Shown here piece by piece: positions 17,159 through 24,177 of a DNA stretch of 28,075 nt. Below the pieces are notes generated by a model. The model was not told where the DNA came from. It searched no databases and saw only the letters and a list, made by a program, of their open reading frames with translations. The position numbers and the translations under genes are program-made. Origin of the DNA: a virus; the IMG/VR virus record IMGVR_UViG_3300020172_000358, positions 1 to 28,075 of that record. One strand, 5' to 3'. The first letter of the stretch is position 1, and each line of letters opens with the position of its first letter.

Positions 17159-17539
17159 ATGGCAACTGTAGATAATAATAAGATAAAGTTTAGTGGTTTT
17201 ACTACTAAGCAGAAAATTCAGCTACCAGCAGATGATCCGCTTGTAGACATTCTTAAAAGTCAATATTACGACCTGGTTGTAACAGCACAACTAGATGGAA
17301 GTGTAATATTAACACTGCCCAACTCAAAGCCACCGACTAGCGGTTATAAAAAGGGCGAAGAATACACCATACCAGATGATGGAACTGGCCAAAAGCCATT
17401 TCCAACATTAGCAGATATAACATTAAAGAAAATAGATGTAGTTAATGATATTAATGGAAATGCTAAATTAAAATTTAATTTTAATGTAAAAAATAATTCA
17501 GGAGATGCCGTTCGTGGCGTACAAGGGGGTGGTGGATAA
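17159..17539 (+). CDS. small minor structural protein, unknown
   Basis: This 126-residue protein reads MATVDNNKIKFSGFTTKQ at the start, then short beta stretches (YYDLVVTAQLDGSVILTLP), a loop rich in K, G and P (SGYKKGEEYTIPDDGTGQKP) and a final strand KLKFNFNVKN, closing with GVQGGGG. No family is recognised. It is probably expressed from a leaderless promoter in addition to read-through from the hub gene, and its stop overlaps the next start (TAATG). Its place among tail tip genes suggests a virion or assembly role. Confidence 0.75.
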   Translation: MATVDNNKIKFSGFTTKQKIQLPADDPLVDILKSQYYDLVVTAQLDGSVILTLPNSKPPTSGYKKGEEYTIPDDGTGQKPFPTLADITLKKIDVVNDINGNAKLKFNFNVKNNSGDAVRGVQGGGG

Positions 17540-18516
17540 TGGAGATGAAAGGCACTTATATCTTTTATCAAGATGGAGTAGAGCTTCATAGACAGGATAA
17601 TATTTTAACTAAGTTTGGAAAAAGATTCTTAACAAACTATTTAGCTGGCACCCTAGGTTTTAGCAGCAAGGCAATAGCTATTGGCATAGGGTCTGAAACC
17701 CCGACAGTCGATGATACAAGACTTGGTTTTGAATTTTACAAGGTCCCAGTTGATCTGAACTCACCTAATATTGAAACAGACCCAGTTACTGGAATATCAA
17801 CATACTCTGTCATATACAAGACTTCACTGCCTAATGACGTGGCTGGATCCATAAAGGAAGTTGGGCTGTTCCCATCACAATCAACAAGCAAGTCAGACTA
17901 TTCCAATAGATACATAAGCTCTTTTGAAAATGCTTTGCCGTGGGTAGACTCATCTGGCAATAACCCAACACTTGTTTCTACTCCAACGCCAAGGCTTGGA
18001 TCATATTTATTTCAAGTAACTGCACCAGCAGTAACATCACCAGCGACTTACTCTACAAAAGAATATTGGTTTAATGCCACATTTGATTTGTCTGGCTATA
18101 GCATATACGACAGTCTAACACTTGCATTCAGACAGGCAGACACTAATCTTGACTATGTGTACATAAGATTCTATAGCGGAGATACTGATTATTTTGAAAC
18201 TAGAATTACAGGTGACGCATCAATAACATCACCGCAGACACCAGATAAAATTAAAAGTAAAACGCTTTCTGAGCTTCTCGGATCTTCGTATAAATCTGGA
18301 ACACCAGACGCTAGCTCAATAAATAAAATACTTATTGGGGCTAAGTCAAAAACAATATCTGGTACAACAGTATATATGGATGGTCTAAGAATTAATGATG
18401 AGGATTCATTTGATCCAATATATGGATTGATAAGTCGATCTGTTTTGTCTTCTGAAATTGTTAAGGTTGCTGGTAAGCAAATGGATATAGAATACAGACT
18501 AGGACTTAGTTTTTAA
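17539..18516 (+). CDS. minor tail protein with probable sugar-binding domain
   Basis: This 325-residue protein has an N-terminal part (residues 1 to about 115) with the recurrent phage tail pattern NILTKFGKRFLTNYLAG, AIAIGIGSETPTVDDTRLG and SIKEVGLFPS, seen at the base of receptor-binding proteins. Residues about 150-290 form a second beta domain (YWFNATFDLSGYSIYDSLTL, LDYVYIRFYSGDTDYFETRI, TVYMDGLRINDEDSFDP), which resembles galactose-binding-like jelly rolls. The ATG lies in a TAATG overlap with the previous gene and the next gene follows the stop directly. It probably sits at the tail tip and takes part in host recognition; the binding target cannot be read from sequence. Confidence 0.6.
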   Translation: MEMKGTYIFYQDGVELHRQDNILTKFGKRFLTNYLAGTLGFSSKAIAIGIGSETPTVDDTRLGFEFYKVPVDLNSPNIETDPVTGISTYSVIYKTSLPNDVAGSIKEVGLFPSQSTSKSDYSNRYISSFENALPWVDSSGNNPTLVSTPTPRLGSYLFQVTAPAVTSPATYSTKEYWFNATFDLSGYSIYDSLTLAFRQADTNLDYVYIRFYSGDTDYFETRITGDASITSPQTPDKIKSKTLSELLGSSYKSGTPDASSINKILIGAKSKTISGTTVYMDGLRINDEDSFDPIYGLISRSVLSSEIVKVAGKQMDIEYRLGLSF

Positions 18517-21300
18517 ATGACAAAAGCTGACTACCTAGATTCTGGTGGGCATCAACCTTCACCACAAGATGCAGCACCAGACCTATCTTCTAATGCAGCT
18601 GCTGCTGCTAAAGCTGTATCATCTACTAGTCAGAGCTCCTATGATTTAGTCATAGAAAATATAGACTTAAACTTATTTAAAGACTACGCATTTATATTTT
18701 CATACATATTAACTAACGACGACCCAGCAGATAAAACTGTTGTATTTGGTCCACCATCACCAAGATTTATTGTAACTAGACAGCAGATTGCCGCAGCTGT
18801 TCCAGATTACACACAGCCGCCATCTAATGTTGTTGTTACTTCTGGCCTTCTTTCTTATCAGGTTAAATGGGATAAGCCAACATGGGAAAACTATGTTGAC
18901 ACAATTATTTGGGAGGGAACTTCTTCAACATTTACTGGCTCAGAGCCAGTTGTGTGGGTCGGAAACTCAACACAGGCAAACATTCTTACATCTAATACAG
19001 CAGATAGATATATAAAGGTTTTACATAGAGATAAGTTTTTTCATGCAGACACAACAAGTGCAAACAAGTACTACATAAGTGGAGTTATAAAACCCACAGA
19101 CCCAGTCATTGTCGATGTTGACGGGCCACCAGCAGTTGGCTCAGCAACAGTGAGTGGTGGCATTGACCCATCTGCCTATCTTGGATTTAATGGCTATGCC
19201 ACAATACAATGGAGCGCAGTAACATCTGGAGACATTCGAGGATACAGAATAAGGTTTAAGCCTGTTGGAGACTCTGTATATTCATATGCCGATTCTCCTG
19301 GTTCTAGTACATCGTACAAATTAGAAGGGCTTGGCGTTGGAGTAACATACGAGTTTGCAGTAGCGACATATGATCAATACAACAATACAACTTCTGGATA
19401 TGTTTCTGGTGGCACATTAGCAATACCAGGAACACCAGTCATGAATGGATATATATCTGCTGGCGCATTTAAATTCGGTGATGGCGTTGTATCTGGCAAG
19501 CGTGGCTTACTATTTAACGCCAGCAACTACTGGTACATAAACTCAGGTAGCACAGCAGAATTTAAAGTAGGTGGACCAACCAGCAATTACATTAAATGGG
19601 ATGGCTCAACCTTAAACATAGATGGAAATATCGGCGCAACAGGAACTGCAACAATTGGCGGAAACATAAATCTTTCTACATCTGGCGCATCTATTTATAA
19701 TGGAACAATCAGTACGGCAGGAACATTAACTGGTAACGGTTTTGCTTTAAACTCAACAGGACTCAAAATTGCTAATGGTGCCAACTCTGTAACATTAAAT
19801 GCAGCAGACGGAACAATAACTGCAAATGCAGGAACTATTGGTGGATGGACCCTATCTTCTACAACTCTTTCAAAAAATAATATATCCCTAGATAGCGCTG
19901 GACAAATTCGTGCTGGATCTTCTTTAGCTACAAGTGTTTATATAGATGGAACTACAACTTGGGCTGTTGCTGGAACGCCTGGAACATATTATAAGTTATG
20001 GTCTGGCAACAATAATCCAGCAAATGCATCTTTCAGCGTTGACTCCTCTGGAGTCCTAAGAGCAACCAATGCGATTATTAGTGGAAGCATTGGCCTTGGA
20101 AGTACATTTGGTACATCGAAAACAGCACAACAAATTTTAGACGACACTCTTGCAGCAAAGACCGCTGCCGACAATGCGCTTCAACCAAATGGAACATTGA
20201 CTGGTAATGTTAGCGGAACCATAGATGGAGTTGCAGCATCAACTGTAAAAGGAAATGCTGCTAAGGGCGCAACAGCAGTCCAAGAAGGTAACGGGCTAAG
20301 CGTAGACCCAACTACAAGAGTTATTAATGCTTTGCAAGCAAGTAATAATATGAAAATACGTTCTGGCGGAACAAGGCCAGTTTATTTAGATGAGACTGGC
20401 TTATATATGACGAATCCATCTACTGGACTATACTCAATACTACTAGATGCATCTACTGGAACTGCAATATTTAGAGGCGACGTGTATGCAGACAATGGTT
20501 ATTTTAAGGGTAGTATAACAGGAGCAAGCGGAACATTTAAAGGAAACGTTGAGTTAATCTCAAATAACACAGAGTGGTTTAGCAGCCCAGGTGTAAAAAT
20601 AGAATCAAAAAATTTATATAATCAAAATCAAACAGCATGGCTATATGCTGGAAGCTTAACTTTAGGTACGGCAGGATCATACGCCTACATATTTTCAGGC
20701 AATTCATCTGGAGGAGTAAATGATGGGTCGCTTGTTCTAACATCCGATGCAGGACAAATACATCTTTTTGGTGTCAATCAAGGATCTGGAATAATATATG
20801 CAAACAGAAGTATTATGCTTGGCCAAGGCCAGACACAAAATGTTTCTTTTAATGCAAATGATCTAACTAGAATATGGTCAGACGGAAGAATATTTGCTAA
20901 CTCATTGAACTCGGCAACTGGATCTGGAAATACTTCTGGAACATCCGTTGTTCAGAACTCAAGCGGATACCTAAAGGTACTTGGTTCTAGTAGAGCCCTT
21001 AAAGAAAATATAATTGAAATCCCTAAGTCTGGATATTTGGATGCAACTTTAAGAGTTAAGCCAGTTAACTTTAATTATATAAACGATGATGTGCTTGCCA
21101 TTGAGCCAATACAATCTGGACTTATAGCAGAAGACCTCGCCCTGATTCCAGAATTTAGGGGAGTCGTAAACTACAATTTACAGGGGGATCCAATAAGCAT
21201 AGGCTATGACAGAATGTCTGCCCTATTAGTATTAGCAATACAAGAATTAAAAGATGAAGTAGATACACTTAAAGAAAGACTTGACGGAATCCAGGCTTAA
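18517..21300 (+). CDS. tail fibre with FnIII domains and C-terminal S74 chaperone
   Basis: This 927-residue protein has two fibronectin III-like domains near residues 95-188 (QPPSNVVVTSGLLSYQVKWD) and 200-304 (GDIRGYRIRFKPVG, GVTYEFAVATYDQYNN). About 450 residues of G, S, T and A-rich repeats follow, of the kind that form trimeric beta-helices (for example GTIGGWTLSSTTLSKNNISL). The C-terminal 100 residues match a peptidase S74 intramolecular chaperone (SSRALKENI, PVNFNYIND, SGLIAEDLA) and end in a coiled coil (LAIQELKDEVDTLKERL). The putative catalytic pair is S824 and K829; self-cleavage would release the chaperone after trimer folding. A probable host-receptor fibre. It starts right after the upstream stop. 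Confidence 0.82.
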   Translation: MTKADYLDSGGHQPSPQDAAPDLSSNAAAAAKAVSSTSQSSYDLVIENIDLNLFKDYAFIFSYILTNDDPADKTVVFGPPSPRFIVTRQQIAAAVPDYTQPPSNVVVTSGLLSYQVKWDKPTWENYVDTIIWEGTSSTFTGSEPVVWVGNSTQANILTSNTADRYIKVLHRDKFFHADTTSANKYYISGVIKPTDPVIVDVDGPPAVGSATVSGGIDPSAYLGFNGYATIQWSAVTSGDIRGYRIRFKPVGDSVYSYADSPGSSTSYKLEGLGVGVTYEFAVATYDQYNNTTSGYVSGGTLAIPGTPVMNGYISAGAFKFGDGVVSGKRGLLFNASNYWYINSGSTAEFKVGGPTSNYIKWDGSTLNIDGNIGATGTATIGGNINLSTSGASIYNGTISTAGTLTGNGFALNSTGLKIANGANSVTLNAADGTITANAGTIGGWTLSSTTLSKNNISLDSAGQIRAGSSLATSVYIDGTTTWAVAGTPGTYYKLWSGNNNPANASFSVDSSGVLRATNAIISGSIGLGSTFGTSKTAQQILDDTLAAKTAADNALQPNGTLTGNVSGTIDGVAASTVKGNAAKGATAVQEGNGLSVDPTTRVINALQASNNMKIRSGGTRPVYLDETGLYMTNPSTGLYSILLDASTGTAIFRGDVYADNGYFKGSITGASGTFKGNVELISNNTEWFSSPGVKIESKNLYNQNQTAWLYAGSLTLGTAGSYAYIFSGNSSGGVNDGSLVLTSDAGQIHLFGVNQGSGIIYANRSIMLGQGQTQNVSFNANDLTRIWSDGRIFANSLNSATGSGNTSGTSVVQNSSGYLKVLGSSRALKENIIEIPKSGYLDATLRVKPVNFNYINDDVLAIEPIQSGLIAEDLALIPEFRGVVNYNLQGDPISIGYDRMSALLVLAIQELKDEVDTLKERLDGIQA

Positions 21301-21309
21301 TGGTATTCT
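21281..21309 (+). promoter_or_regulatory. promoter at the end of the fibre gene
   Basis: TTGACG (21281-21286, 5 of 6) and TATTCT (21304-21309) are spaced 17 nt apart, with TGG in the extended -10 position (21301-21303). The predicted start is near 21316, about 18 nt before the ATG at 21334. A second box, TAGAAT (21319-21324), lies 9 nt before that ATG and could give an almost leaderless message. Both overlap or follow the last codons of the fibre gene. Confidence 0.45.
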
Positions 21310-21333
21310 TTATATGAATAGAATGGAAATATA

Positions 21334-21477
21334 ATGGAAAAATTAGAACTTGTAGTTCAAGCACTACAACAGCGCATTGGAGAAATTGTCTCACAATATG
21401 AGACACATATCGCTATACTACGTGCAGAAATGACTACGCTAGCAGACACAAAGAATGCGGAAGACGCTAAGGAGTAA
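21334..21477 (+). CDS. 47-residue coiled-coil protein
   Basis: This small ORF reads MEKLELVVQALQQRIGEIVS and ends in charged residues NAEDAKE. Hydrophobic residues recur in a heptad-like spacing over the first 40 residues, so a short amphipathic coiled coil is expected. There is no membrane segment and no signal peptide. It has its own candidate promoter, is followed by the ribosome site AAGGAG (21469-21474) of the next gene, and fills an otherwise empty gap. It may help assemble the fibre or the lectin-like protein beside it. No family is recognised. Confidence 0.6.
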   Translation: MEKLELVVQALQQRIGEIVSQYETHIAILRAEMTTLADTKNAEDAKE

Positions 21478-21479
21478 TA

Positions 21480-21926
21480 ATGGCTATCAACATAGACCCA
21501 GTAGTAATAAATGATGGAGACCCAGTATCTGCTGAAGTCATCCAAAGAATGAATTCAAATATTGCTAAGGTTGCTCTTGGTGAAAAAATTACTGTAATTA
21601 ACATTACAAACCAAACTGGAGCTCCTAGTCTGAGGTCTGCAAATACTACAATACATAGCTCGTTTCCAGCAAAAGCAGAGCCAAAGAAAGCTGTCCCATA
21701 TACAGTCGAATACGGTAATGTTACATTTACCGACATCCCTTCAGTATCGCTACAAATTGAAAATCCTAATGCTGGCGTAAAAGCTTTGCATACAGTATGT
21801 TTGACAGAATCAACCAAGCTTGGTTTTAAGTGCTTGCTGATCCCATCTTCGATTGCAACAGCAACCGACGGACTATTTATACGATGGATAGCTGTAGGAA
21901 ACGTAGATAACAACACACAGGCTTAA
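21480..21926 (+). CDS. H-type-lectin-like minor virion protein
   Basis: This 148-residue protein has a good ribosome site (AAGGAG, 5 nt spacing). The N-terminal third, containing PVSAEVIQRMNSNIAKVALG, resembles a short trimerising helix. The C-terminal part, with the strands TVEYGNVTFTDIPSVSLQIE, VKALHTVCLTESTKLGFKC and FIRWIAVG, follows the H-type lectin pattern, in which a ST(x)GF segment and a final IxWIAxG strand recur. Such domains bind N-acetyl sugars at fibre tips in some phages. It is the last gene of the structural block, just before the promoter region of the replication operon. Lectin identity is by eye. Confidence 0.55.
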   Translation: MAINIDPVVINDGDPVSAEVIQRMNSNIAKVALGEKITVINITNQTGAPSLRSANTTIHSSFPAKAEPKKAVPYTVEYGNVTFTDIPSVSLQIENPNAGVKALHTVCLTESTKLGFKCLLIPSSIATATDGLFIRWIAVGNVDNNTQA

Positions 21927-21934
21927 ATAGCCTA

Positions 21935-21962
21935 TTGACAAGCCATATCAATATGTTACAAT
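21935..21962 (+). promoter_or_regulatory. main promoter of the replication operon
   Basis: TTGACA (21935-21940, perfect) and TACAAT (21957-21962) are spaced 16 nt, with TG in the extended -10 position (21954-21955). This is the closest match to a sigma-70-type promoter in the window. The predicted start is near 21969. It reads toward the metallophosphoesterase and the replication genes. The -10 and start point lie inside a palindrome, and a hairpin follows at once. Confidence 0.8.
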
Positions 21963-21973
21963 TACTGTAACAT
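21953..21973 (+). promoter_or_regulatory. palindromic operator over the -10 box and start point
   Basis: ATGTTACA (21953-21960) and TGTAACAT (21966-21973) are perfect 8-bp inverted arms around the 5-nt centre ATTAC. The dyad covers the whole -10 box and the predicted start near 21969, where a bound dimer would block RNA polymerase. A 16-position perfect match is unlikely by chance at such a place. The repressor is unknown; the helix-turn-helix protein at 22948-23433, in the same operon, is a candidate. Confidence 0.65.
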
Positions 21974-21974
21974 C

Positions 21975-21999
21975 AAAGTCACGTACCCGTGACTTTTTT
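21975..21999 (+). terminator. hairpin terminator or attenuator in the operon leader
   Basis: AAAGTCACG (21975-21983) and CGTGACTTT (21988-21996) pair over the loop TACC; the T-run extends from 21994 to 21999. It lies 49 nt after the last structural gene, so it can end late transcription. It also starts only about 6 nt after the start of the replication promoter, so early transcripts must pass it too. The ribosome site AAGG (22007-22010) of the next gene follows. Confidence 0.78.
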
Positions 22000-22016
22000 A
22001 CATATTAAGGTAGACA

Positions 22017-22817
22017 ATGAGTAACGATTTAAAGTGGATGATTTCATCCGACCAGCAGTTCCCATATCAGGATGATAAAATGATTGCACTTTGGTTTAAG
22101 GTGATGAAGTGGTTTAAGCCAGATGTCGTTGACTACCTTGGTGACACAGATGATCAGGCTTGCTACAGCAAATATACAGAAGGTCGATCAGCAGAGTTTT
22201 TAAACCTTCATAAAACAGATAGCAGGGATCTTATTGTTCCAATGATGCGTCATGAAGCAAAAGGCGCAAGAGATTTTTATGCAAAGACAAGAGATATGCT
22301 ACCAGATGCTCAATTGTTTTCAGCGCTTGGTAATCATGATGTAAGAATCTTTAATTATGTCGATGCAAAACTTCCAGACTACATAAATGAAGTAACACCA
22401 GAAGCTTTATGGGGACTTGACTCACTAGGATATGAATATATTCACTATAACGAATTGCCAAAGCGACGCTTTGGAGATATTCACGTACACCATGGACTCT
22501 CTATTGCAGCAACTGGATCTGTTCGTAAAGACATGGAAGACCTTCAGATTTCATTGATTAGAGGACACTCGCATAGAATTGCCTCACACCTAGTTACTTA
22601 TGAACTAAGAAATAATGGTGAGGGAGAAACGATTCGTGGCTACGAGCTTGGGCATATGTGTGATGAGAAGGGCCCAGGAATGAAGTATATGCAACACCAT
22701 GACTGGCAAAAGGGATTTGCAATTGCTCACATTGTTAACGACTACCCGCATATTCAGATGATCCATGTGGCTCCTGACTATTCATGTGTTGTTGACGGGA
22801 AGTTGTTTACACTATAA
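22017..22817 (+). CDS. calcineurin-like metallophosphoesterase
   Basis: This 266-residue protein carries the metal-binding motifs of the family in order: SSDQQ (D12, Q14, in place of the usual DxH), LGDTDD (41-46), ALGNHD (about 103-108), HVHHG (156-160) and RGHSHR (182-187). These residues bind two metal ions and hydrolyse phosphate esters; phage members act as nucleases or nucleotide phosphatases. There is no signal peptide, so it acts in the cytoplasm. It is the first gene of the replication operon, which suggests a role in DNA processing or nucleotide recycling. Start supported by AAGG 6 nt upstream. The substrate cannot be told from sequence. Confidence 0.85.
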   Translation: MSNDLKWMISSDQQFPYQDDKMIALWFKVMKWFKPDVVDYLGDTDDQACYSKYTEGRSAEFLNLHKTDSRDLIVPMMRHEAKGARDFYAKTRDMLPDAQLFSALGNHDVRIFNYVDAKLPDYINEVTPEALWGLDSLGYEYIHYNELPKRRFGDIHVHHGLSIAATGSVRKDMEDLQISLIRGHSHRIASHLVTYELRNNGEGETIRGYELGHMCDEKGPGMKYMQHHDWQKGFAIAHIVNDYPHIQMIHVAPDYSCVVDGKLFTL

Positions 22818-23002
22818 TGTGGTGCGGAAAATGTAATGGACGAGTTTTTGTAGATAGAGTTTTCTCTCAAAAACTACATATGGAATTATTCTGTATCATG
22901 TGCGGCAAACGCTGGATGTGCAATAAAGAAACGAGTGCTTTCGGAAAATGGCTGGAATCAAAAGAGACGGCAAATCAAAAAGCTTACGGTATTTCTTCTT
23001 AA
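22817..23002 (+). CDS. small zinc-ribbon protein
   Basis: This 61-residue protein has two CxxC pairs, CGKC (3-6) and CIMC (26-29), spaced as in a zinc ribbon, plus an extra cysteine at 35. The region between them is aromatic and basic, and the C-terminal 25 residues are charged. It starts in a TAATG overlap with the phosphoesterase and its last 55 bases overlap the next gene. Zinc ribbons of this size usually bind nucleic acid or a protein partner. No specific family is recognised. Confidence 0.75.
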   Translation: MWCGKCNGRVFVDRVFSQKLHMELFCIMCGKRWMCNKETSAFGKWLESKETANQKAYGISS

Positions 23003-23433
23003 ACGATAAGATACATAAGGTTTTAAAGGCATCCAGATCAAAGGATGAAATGATTGCTTGGTGCTACCCAGACAAGAAGAGAGTTATGTATTCATATTCT
23101 CAAGTTAAAAAGAATATGGAAACTGCCTATACTGTTGTAGAAGTTGCCTCTATTCTTAACAAGCATAGGGTAACTATACAAGAATATATATTAAATGAGA
23201 AGGTTGCTACCCCTCAAAAGATATATCCCATAGGACAACCAGATAGCGAAAGATGGTCTCAGTATATGTTTAATCAAAAGAACATATTGGATATGCATCA
23301 ACATATATTAGACTCAGGACACTCAAAAGAAATTCCTTCAAAGGCAGAGGTTCAGGCCCTTCTCAAAAACAACTTAGTATTGTATACTAAGACAGAAGAC
23401 GGAAAATTTGTTCCAGTATGGAAGGCGGAGTAG
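22948..23433 (+). CDS. helix-turn-helix DNA-binding protein
   Basis: This 161-residue protein has an N-terminal basic domain (SLRYFFLNDKIHKVLKASR, then WCYPDKKRVMYSYSQVKKNM) followed by a helix-turn-helix at about residues 61-81 (YTVVEVASILNKHRVTIQEY). A conserved-looking segment PQKIYPIG and a helical C-terminal part with KNILDMHQHILDSGH come next. The fold recalls MerR/excisionase-type winged helices. It overlaps the zinc-ribbon gene by 55 nt; the start is supported by a GGA just upstream and by sequence that looks protein-like from the first residue. It could act in replication or regulate its own operon through the operator at 21953-21973; both are inferences. Confidence 0.72.
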   Translation: MAGIKRDGKSKSLRYFFLNDKIHKVLKASRSKDEMIAWCYPDKKRVMYSYSQVKKNMETAYTVVEVASILNKHRVTIQEYILNEKVATPQKIYPIGQPDSERWSQYMFNQKNILDMHQHILDSGHSKEIPSKAEVQALLKNNLVLYTKTEDGKFVPVWKAE

Positions 23434-23564
23434 TGAGCTATATTGCAATATATAAACTTGAAACTGGCGCTGCTAAGAAAAGAAAAAGAGAAAAAGAAGT
23501 TGAGAATTGGAATTCTAAGAACGGCCCCGTGACTGTGAAAAAGGTGGAAGATGGAAAAAGGTAG
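23433..23564 (+). CDS. 43-residue basic protein
   Basis: A GTG start at 23433 overlaps the previous stop (TAGTG), with GGCGGAG directly in front as ribosome site. The product begins MSYIAIYKLETGAAKKRKRE and is strongly basic in its middle. It overlaps the next small ORF by 14 nt. Frame continuity, the same start-stop overlap style as its neighbours and the shared GGCGGAG signal support it as real. No family is recognised; a nucleic-acid contact through the KKRKRE patch is plausible. Confidence 0.5.
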   Translation: MSYIAIYKLETGAAKKRKREKEVENWNSKNGPVTVKKVEDGKR

Positions 23565-23664
23565 GGCTGTTACTTGCGATATCTGTAAGCGGGACATAGA
23601 AGTTCGTTGGGGCATTTTTGCCAGCGATACATTGAGTAGACACAAGAAGGCGGAACATAAATGA
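23551..23664 (+). CDS. 37-residue C2H2-like zinc finger protein
   Basis: ATG 23551 is preceded by GGTGGA. The 37-residue product has CDIC near residues 9-12 and HKKAEH near 31-36, the layout of a single C2H2-type zinc finger with a long centre that contains EVRWGIFAS. It ends in an ATGA overlap with the next gene. Single small fingers of this kind occur in phage replication and regulation modules; the role is unknown. The chance that the frame is real is raised by the metal-site pattern and tight overlaps on both sides. Confidence 0.6.
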   Translation: MEKGRAVTCDICKRDIEVRWGIFASDTLSRHKKAEHK

Positions 23665-23864
23665 CAACGAGAGTAAAGGTAGATCTTTCATTTACTAGAA
23701 ATCTTGGTAACTATGAGAGTATTAAAATTGGCGTGGGCATTGAAGATGACGTAAGGCAAGGCGAAACAGTAGATGCTGCCACGGAACGAGTATATGCTTT
23801 TGTTGAGAATAAGCTAATTCAAAAAACAGAAGAGGTCGAGGAAGAGCTAAAGCGTGGCAAATAA
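23661..23864 (+). CDS. conserved-looking small protein, unknown
   Basis: This 67-residue protein starts in an ATGA overlap, with GGCGGA upstream. It has an N-terminal strand pair (RVKVDLSFTRNLGNYESIKI, GVGIEDDVRQGE) and a C-terminal helix from VDAATERVYAFVENKLIQ to a charged end EEVEEELKRGK. Small alpha/beta proteins of this shape are found near helicase genes in other phages, without known function. It overlaps the following gene by 11 nt. No catalytic or metal motif is seen. Confidence 0.75.
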   Translation: MTTRVKVDLSFTRNLGNYESIKIGVGIEDDVRQGETVDAATERVYAFVENKLIQKTEEVEEELKRGK

Positions 23865-24177
23865 TAAAGAGCCGTATATTCTTCTCAGCCTATTTCAAAA
23901 TTTATATAAAGAGAAGTATGGCAAAGAGGCATCGATTAATAAATTTCGTGAGAAGTGGGCTATGCAAGATGTCATTGATAGTGTAGGATTTAACCGTGCA
24001 AAAGAGTTACTGGAATACTATTTCCATTTAACAAAGCATGGACACACCATACAGTTCTTCCTATATAACTTTGATAAAATGGATACAGTAAGGACTGAGA
24101 TTGAAAAAGATAAAGAGAAGCGTCGTTTGTTACTAGAAGAAACGAAGAAGATGGTAGAGCAAGGCGGAGTAGAGTGA
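23854..24177 (+). CDS. helical protein, candidate helicase loader
   Basis: This 107-residue, almost fully helical protein starts at GTG 23854. It contains INKFREKWAMQDVIDSVG, AKELLEYYFHLTKHGHTIQF and a charged C-terminal helix TEIEKDKEKRRLLLEETKKM. It lies directly before the DnaB-type helicase, with overlapping stop and start (GTGA at 24174-24177). Small helical helicase loaders are encoded at this spot in several phages (for example SPP1 G39P), so that role is suggested, but no loader motif can be seen. Confidence 0.6.
   Translation: MANNKEPYILLSLFQNLYKEKYGKEASINKFREKWAMQDVIDSVGFNRAKELLEYYFHLTKHGHTIQFFLYNFDKMDTVRTEIEKDKEKRRLLLEETKKMVEQGGVE

Noticed and set aside
21467-21916. 149-codon open frame on the - strand opposite the lectin-like gene
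   Set aside because: The + strand gene has a good ribosome site, recognisable strand pattern and operon context; the reverse frame mirrors its codons and has no signal.
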